NCBI GenBank assembly: GCA_963810485.1 | Contig: CAWENQ010000003.1 | Coordinates: 868,001 to 932,000 of the forward strand | DNA length: 64,000 bases | Direction of reading: 5' to 3' | Origin: DATKFM01 sp963810485 | Lineage (GTDB): Bacteria > Pseudomonadota > Alphaproteobacteria > Dongiales > Dongiaceae | Part shown: positions 59,918 through 64,000 of the stretch, piece after piece | How the letters are laid out: each line of letters opens with the position of its first letter | Position numbering within the stretch: the first letter of the stretch is position 1 | Notes under the pieces: model-generated | The model's input: the letters and a program-made list of their open reading frames with translations, nothing else | Database searches by the model: none | What the model was told of the DNA's origin: nothing | Translations under genes and position numbers: made by a program

Positions 59918-61551
59918 TCTTCGGCGAGATCCCGTTGGACGAGGCCGAGGGCGCCATCCTCGTCCACAGCGTTCGCGCCGGAAAATTGACGCTCAAGAAA
60001 GGCCGGCGGCTCTCCGCTGAAGATGCCGCGGCTCTCCGCGCGGCCGGCCATGAGCGGATCGTCGCGGTCCGGCTGGAGGCAGGCGACGTCGGCGAGGATC
60101 AGGCGGCGGCGCAGTTGGCCGAGGCGCTGGCCGGGCCGAATCTGACACTCGGCCGGCCATTTACCGGCCGTTGCAATCTTCATGCCCAGACGGCGGGCCT
60201 CCTGGTGATCGACAAGGCCCGGCTGGACCGCATCAACCTAGTCAGCGAGGCGATCACAGCGGCGACGCTGGCGCCCTTCGATGTGGTCGCGCCGAAGGAC
60301 CTGGCGGCGACGGTCAAGATCATCCCCTTTGCCGTTCCCCGGATGGATCTGGAGCGCTGCATCGCCATCGCCCGCGAGGGCGGCCCACTCATTCGCATTG
60401 CCGGTTTCCGCAGCAGGCCAGTCGCCCTGATCCAGACCCGCTTGCCTGGCATCAAGGAGAGCGTGCTCGACAAAACGCTGGAGATCATGAACGGGCGGCT
60501 CGCATCGCTCGGCGCAGAGCCGGCGGCGGAGATTCGCTGCAGCCATACCGTGGAGGCAGTCACGCGGGCCATCGTCGACGCCAAGGCCGGCGGCGCCGAG
60601 ATGATCCTGATTGCCGGTGCCTCGGCCATTGCCGACCGGCGCGATGTCATTCCCGCTGGTATCGAGCGGGCCGGCGGCACCATCGAGCATTTCGGCATGC
60701 CCGTGGATCCCGGAAACCTGCTGCTGCTGGGCCGGATCGGCGCCGTGGACGCCATGGGGCTGCCGGGCTGTGTGCGGTCGCCTAAGCTTAACGGTTTCGA
60801 CTGGGTCTTGCAGCGGCGCATGGCCGATTTGCCGGTGAGCCGCGGCGATATCATGGGCCTCGGCGCCGGCGGCCTGCTGAAGGAAATTCCGTCCCGGCCG
60901 CAGCCCCGCGCCGGCGAACCGCCCGCCGCGCCGGCGCCCCGCGGTCCCCGCATCGCAGCGGTGGTGATGGCGGCAGGCCGCTCCAGCCGAATGGGCGGGG
61001 CGAACAAGCTGCTGGCGGAAGTGGACGGTCAACCCATGGTGCGGCGCGTGGTCATGACGGCTTTATCTTCAGGTGCTGCGCCGGTGTTTGTCGTCCTCGG
61101 CCATGACGCTCACCGCGTGCGTGCGGCGCTACGCGGCTGCAAGGTGCACTTCGTCGATAACCCCGGCTATGCCGAGGGCATGAGCACCTCGTTGCGCCAG
61201 GGCTTGGCCGCCCTGCCGGCGGATGCCGACGGCGCAGTCATCCTGCTCGGCGATATGCCGCGGATCGACCAGGCGACGATCGACCGGCTGATCGCCGTCT
61301 TCGATTCCACGGAGGGCCGCAGCATCTGCGTGCCTGTCTGGAACGGCAAGCGGGGCAATCCCGTGCTTTGGGCGCGGCGCTACTTTGCGGAGATGGCGGA
61401 GATCGCCGGCGATGTCGGGGCGCGGCATCTGATCGGCGAATACGCCGACCAGGTGGCGGAAGTGCCGATGCCCGACGACGCGACGCTGGTGGATATCGAC
61501 ACGCCGGAGGCGCTCAATGCGCTCCGACGCGATCAGGGCCGCGAGGCCTAG
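59914..61551 (+). CDS. Molybdopterin-binding domain fused to a MobA/MocA-like nucleotidyltransferase
   Basis: 545 residues with two parts. Residues 1-330 are a MoeA/MogA-like molybdopterin-binding region: MIFGEIPLDEAEGAILVHSV, AGGAEMILIAGASAIADRRD, FGMPVDPGNLLLLGRIG. After a Pro/Ala-rich linker, residues about 345-545 are an NTP-transferase: IAAVVMAAGRSSRMGGANKL (nucleotide loop), DGAVILLGDMPRIDQATIDR, and VDIDTPEALNAL. It should attach cytidine to molybdopterin to make the cofactor for CoxL. This domain fusion is known in alphaproteobacterial cox/xdh clusters. Confidence 0.9.
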   Translation: MIFGEIPLDEAEGAILVHSVRAGKLTLKKGRRLSAEDAAALRAAGHERIVAVRLEAGDVGEDQAAAQLAEALAGPNLTLGRPFTGRCNLHAQTAGLLVIDKARLDRINLVSEAITAATLAPFDVVAPKDLAATVKIIPFAVPRMDLERCIAIAREGGPLIRIAGFRSRPVALIQTRLPGIKESVLDKTLEIMNGRLASLGAEPAAEIRCSHTVEAVTRAIVDAKAGGAEMILIAGASAIADRRDVIPAGIERAGGTIEHFGMPVDPGNLLLLGRIGAVDAMGLPGCVRSPKLNGFDWVLQRRMADLPVSRGDIMGLGAGGLLKEIPSRPQPRAGEPPAAPAPRGPRIAAVVMAAGRSSRMGGANKLLAEVDGQPMVRRVVMTALSSGAAPVFVVLGHDAHRVRAALRGCKVHFVDNPGYAEGMSTSLRQGLAALPADADGAVILLGDMPRIDQATIDRLIAVFDSTEGRSICVPVWNGKRGNPVLWARRYFAEMAEIAGDVGARHLIGEYADQVAEVPMPDDATLVDIDTPEALNALRRDQGREA

Positions 61552-61886
61552 CGCGCGTGCGCGCCGCCGGATGAGCTGAATCCGCAGACCCTTGGGGTGA
61601 CGTTGAGCTCCTTGCGGCGCGCCACCAGGGAATCGAACCGCTTCATGGCCATCGCCACTTCGCCGGTCTCCAGGAACTGCAGCGACGGCATCTTTTCCTG
61701 CAAGCGCTGGATCGCATCGACGGCATCCAGGCAACGCTTCAGGGCGCGCTCGCTGCTCTCATTCGCCTGCCGCACCATATAGGCAGTCGACGGGCCGGAG
61801 GCAGTGCGGTTGACGTGCATCTCGCGCTGTACTTCGACCTGCAGGATATCGACGGCTTTCACCAGATCACGCAATGCATCAGCCAT
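61548..61886 (-). CDS. Small helical protein, hypothetical
   Basis: 112 residues, predicted mainly helical: MADALRDLVKAVDILQVEVQ, SSERALKRCLDAVDAIQRLQ, and TGEVAMAMKRFDSLVARRKE, with heptad-like spacing that could form coiled coils. GAGGAC precedes ATG 61886. Its stop overlaps the stop of the convergent fusion gene by 3 bases. No known family is recognised and no partner is evident. Confidence 0.7.
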   Translation of the reverse strand: MADALRDLVKAVDILQVEVQREMHVNRTASGPSTAYMVRQANESSERALKRCLDAVDAIQRLQEKMPSLQFLETGEVAMAMKRFDSLVARRKELNVTPRVCGFSSSGGAHAR

Positions 61887-62126
61887 TGTTGTCCTCGCAT
61901 CTCATTTCCGGCGTGCGTCGTTCCTACAAGCCCTACGCAAGAACGGATGCGGCGCACGCCCCATCACCTCTAGTATTCTCCAAGTTGAATTGCTGATGCA
62001 ACAAGTTTCGTTTTCAATTTCAGTAAAGACTACACAGATTGTCTATTAAATACTTTCTTTAAGTTAATTATCGTTGACGTCTTTACTGTTAACCTTTCTG
62101 CCGGTGGTTAATCCGGATCCTGGAAA
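61887..62126. other. AT-rich 240-base gap
   Basis: Notably AT-rich from about 61975 to 62095, with several TTAA tetramers but none at the seven-base CtrA spacing. It lies downstream of the MFS gene and upstream of the small helical protein, so it probably holds the promoter of the latter. Confidence 0.4.
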
Positions 62127-63323
62127 CTATTCCGCCGGCTGGGGCGTGACGGCGGGCCGCCGGCCGGGCAGCAGGATCGCGGTCGCCAGCACCAGGGCCG
62201 CACTGAGGCCGAGGATCCAGAACAGCGTCCGGAAATCGCCGGTGCGGGTGTAGAGGTAGGAAATCAACGGTACGGCCAATGCGCTCACGCCCAGCGAGAA
62301 GAGATAATTGACGGCGAATATGCGCGACTGCCAGGCACTCGACACATGGCGTCCGATCAGCCAGTCGGACACCGGGATCTCGCCGAACACCAGCAGCAGC
62401 GCGATAATCGTCACCACCATGAGCGGCAAGCCGAAGAATTGCCCGACCAGGACCAGGATGGGCACCTGCAACGTCACGATGACCAGCACCACCGGCTTGG
62501 CGCCGTAGCGGTCGAGCAGCCGGCCGGTCGGCAATTGCGCAAAAGCGGCGAATGCGAAGGCAAATGCGGCAAAGGCGCCGGACGCCAGGAGATCGCCATC
62601 GGCAATGTGCAATTGTTGATCGAACAGCTTCGGCACGGCGACTGTAATTCCGTTGAAGATCAGGCCGCCGAACAGCGCGGCGACGCCGACGAACAGGAAA
62701 ACGCGCAGCAGCACGTTGCTGGAGACCTCGAATGCCGGCCTGCTCTTCGCCTCGGCTTTAGTGACATCCACATCCCGCCCCATGAAGCGCATGGCCAGAA
62801 GGCCGAGCGCGATGCTGACAACGCCCGGCACGATGAAGGCCCAGCGCCAGCCGAACTCGACAGTCAGAAGGCCGGTCACAATGGCCGCGCCGGCAAAGCC
62901 CATATTGCCGAAGACGCCGTTGAGCGCGATGGCGCGGCCGCTGCCATGGGCCAGCCGCACCACCGCGGCAATGGCCACGGGATGATAGATCCCGGCGAAC
63001 ACGCCGATCGCCGCCAAGGCTGCAGTTAGACTGACCGGCCCTGTCGCCAGCCCGGCCGCAATGCCCGACAGGCCGAGCCCGATGAAGAAGATCACCATCA
63101 TGCTGGAACGCCGCCAGCGATCGCCGAGCCAACCCGCCGGCAGCGTCGAAAGCCCGAGCGCGACGAAAGCCGCCGTTCCTAGCCACAGCGTATCGCCGTA
63201 GCCGCGTCCCCACTCCCGGTGAATCGCCAGCACGGCCGTCGGAAAGATCAGCATGAAGTAATGATCGAGGAAATGCGCGAGGTTGAGAAAAATGAACGGA
63301 CGTTTCTGACCCATGATCCTCAT
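62127..63323 (-). CDS. Major facilitator superfamily transporter
   Basis: About 398 residues with 12 predicted helices. N-terminus IFLNLAHFLDHYFMLIFPTA, the loop 2-3 motif GWLGDRWRRSSMMV (GxLaDRxGRr type), IGVFAGIYHPVAIAAVVRLA, and in the second half LPTGRLLDRYGAKPVVLVIV. The HFLDHY and GIYHPVA motifs resemble a poorly characterised group of MFS exporters. ATG 63323 is chosen; 63344 and 63314 are also in frame. It lies 7 bases behind the hydrolase gene, probably co-transcribed. Confidence 0.9.
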   Translation of the reverse strand: MRIMGQKRPFIFLNLAHFLDHYFMLIFPTAVLAIHREWGRGYGDTLWLGTAAFVALGLSTLPAGWLGDRWRRSSMMVIFFIGLGLSGIAAGLATGPVSLTAALAAIGVFAGIYHPVAIAAVVRLAHGSGRAIALNGVFGNMGFAGAAIVTGLLTVEFGWRWAFIVPGVVSIALGLLAMRFMGRDVDVTKAEAKSRPAFEVSSNVLLRVFLFVGVAALFGGLIFNGITVAVPKLFDQQLHIADGDLLASGAFAAFAFAFAAFAQLPTGRLLDRYGAKPVVLVIVTLQVPILVLVGQFFGLPLMVVTIIALLLVFGEIPVSDWLIGRHVSSAWQSRIFAVNYLFSLGVSALAVPLISYLYTRTGDFRTLFWILGLSAALVLATAILLPGRRPAVTPQPAE

Positions 63324-63330
63324 CGCCCCA

Positions 63331-64000
63331 CTAACTTGCCGCATCCTGCCGCTGCATGCCGCCGGCCGCGCCGATCATGCCGTGGCGCCGCAGAAAATCG
63401 AGCACGGCATCGAAGCCGCGCACCTCGTCGAATCCCACATGGCCCAGGCCCGGATACACTTTCATCTCCTTGGGCGATGGCGCCAGCTCATAGAGGCGCT
63501 CGCCATAACGGATGGGAATAACCCGGTCCGACATGCCGTGCATGATGAAGATCGGGCAGCGCACTCGCGTAATCTTTTCTGTCGAGTTGTAGCGGTCCCG
63601 GACCAGCGCCCTCACCGGAAACATCCAGTAACGTCCCTGGGCCACGTCGACCACCGAGCTGTAGGGCGCCTCCAGCACCAGGGCACCGCAGGCAAACTCC
63701 GTCGCCATCTGCACTGCCACACCCGAGCCGAGGGACTCGCCATAGAACACGATGCGGCCGGGCTCCACGCCCTGCTTGCGCAGAAAAGCGATGGCCGCGC
63801 GCGCGTCGTCATAGAAGCCCTGCTCGCTCGGACTTCCGCTGTTGCCGCCGAAGCCGCGATACTCGGCCAGCAAGATCCCCATGCCCGCACCGGCATAGGG
63901 CAGGATGCGCCCGACGCGGTCGCCGATATTGCCGGCGTTGCCATGGAAATGCAGAAGCACCCGCGCGGCATCCGATGGCGGCGCGCGATACAGCGAATTC
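63331..64000 (-). CDS. Alpha/beta hydrolase, partial (5' end beyond the window)
   Basis: The frame is open through position 64000, so the N-terminus is missing. The visible 222 residues hold LLHFHGNAGNIGDRVGRILP (oxyanion-hole HGNAGN), LLAEYRGFGGNSGSPSEQGF, nucleophile elbow VFYGESLGSGVAVQM, and the later FIMHGMSDRVIPIRYGERLY and GLGHVGFDEVRGF with the catalytic Asp and His. This matches the BEM46/YfhR-like hydrolase family, often membrane-tethered through the missing N-terminus. Substrate unknown. Confidence 0.92.
   Translation of the reverse strand, partial: NSLYRAPPSDAARVLLHFHGNAGNIGDRVGRILPYAGAGMGILLAEYRGFGGNSGSPSEQGFYDDARAAIAFLRKQGVEPGRIVFYGESLGSGVAVQMATEFACGALVLEAPYSSVVDVAQGRYWMFPVRALVRDRYNSTEKITRVRCPIFIMHGMSDRVIPIRYGERLYELAPSPKEMKVYPGLGHVGFDEVRGFDAVLDFLRRHGMIGAAGGMQRQDAAS

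Noticed and set aside
62046..62111. Cluster of TTAA tetramers that could be CtrA boxes
   Set aside because: Spacings between tetramers are 1, 9, 15 and 21 bases or so, none the required 7; AT-rich sequence explains them.

Overview
The window is GC-rich, gene-dense DNA that looks chromosomal and alphaproteobacterial. The signs are an AapJQM amino-acid transporter, a complete Tad/Cpa pilus locus with perfect CtrA-type boxes (TTAA-N7-TTAA), an HWE-family histidine kinase, a complex I NDUFS4-like accessory subunit, a CoxSLM hydroxylase cluster and a PTS-type dihydroxyacetone kinase operon. I do not commit to a genus. There is no transposase, integrase, phage gene or CRISPR array.

Layout. 1-3742 (minus): general L-amino-acid ABC transporter aapJ-aapQ-aapM; its ATPase gene should lie just left of the window. 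3972-5168: cystathionine beta-lyase-like PLP enzyme. 5231-18653: Tad pilus locus. A TadG-like vWA protein and two TadE-like pseudopilins run leftward. After an 800-base AT-rich control region with three CtrA boxes, flp, cpaA-F, tadB and tadC run rightward. tadC carries an apparent frameshift. 18933-28894: one long operon with an ABC importer (binding protein, two permeases, a 66-residue membrane protein, two ATPases) followed by dhaL, dhaM (frameshifted), HPr, enzyme I, a small HTH-like protein and dhaK. The arrangement implies uptake of dihydroxyacetone or a related triose/polyol, phosphorylated by a self-contained PEP-dependent relay.

29510-37726: small and accessory genes: PRC-barrel protein, CHRD lipoprotein, HWE kinase, ribbon-helix-helix protein, zinc-ribbon and DUF1272 proteins, two tRNAs and an O-methyltransferase. 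A 48-base copy of the 3' half of tRNA-Arg(TCT) lies 1.6 kb downstream of the intact tRNA. It brackets four small orphan genes and resembles the scar of a tRNA-targeted element. 37778-42684: DUF192 protein, HDAC-like deacetylase, FAD disulfide oxidoreductase, CBS protein and an ArsB/NhaD transporter. 42694-46612 (minus): trehalose operon otsB-GH15-otsA.

46871-61551: a form II (AYRGAGR) carbon monoxide dehydrogenase-like molybdenum hydroxylase system. coxG and coxSLM are followed by maturation genes coxD, coxE, an XdhC pair and a molybdopterin-binding/nucleotidyltransferase fusion. Three tandem exported alpha/beta hydrolases on the opposite strand split the two halves. 61548-64000: a small unknown protein, an MFS transporter and an alpha/beta hydrolase truncated by the window edge.
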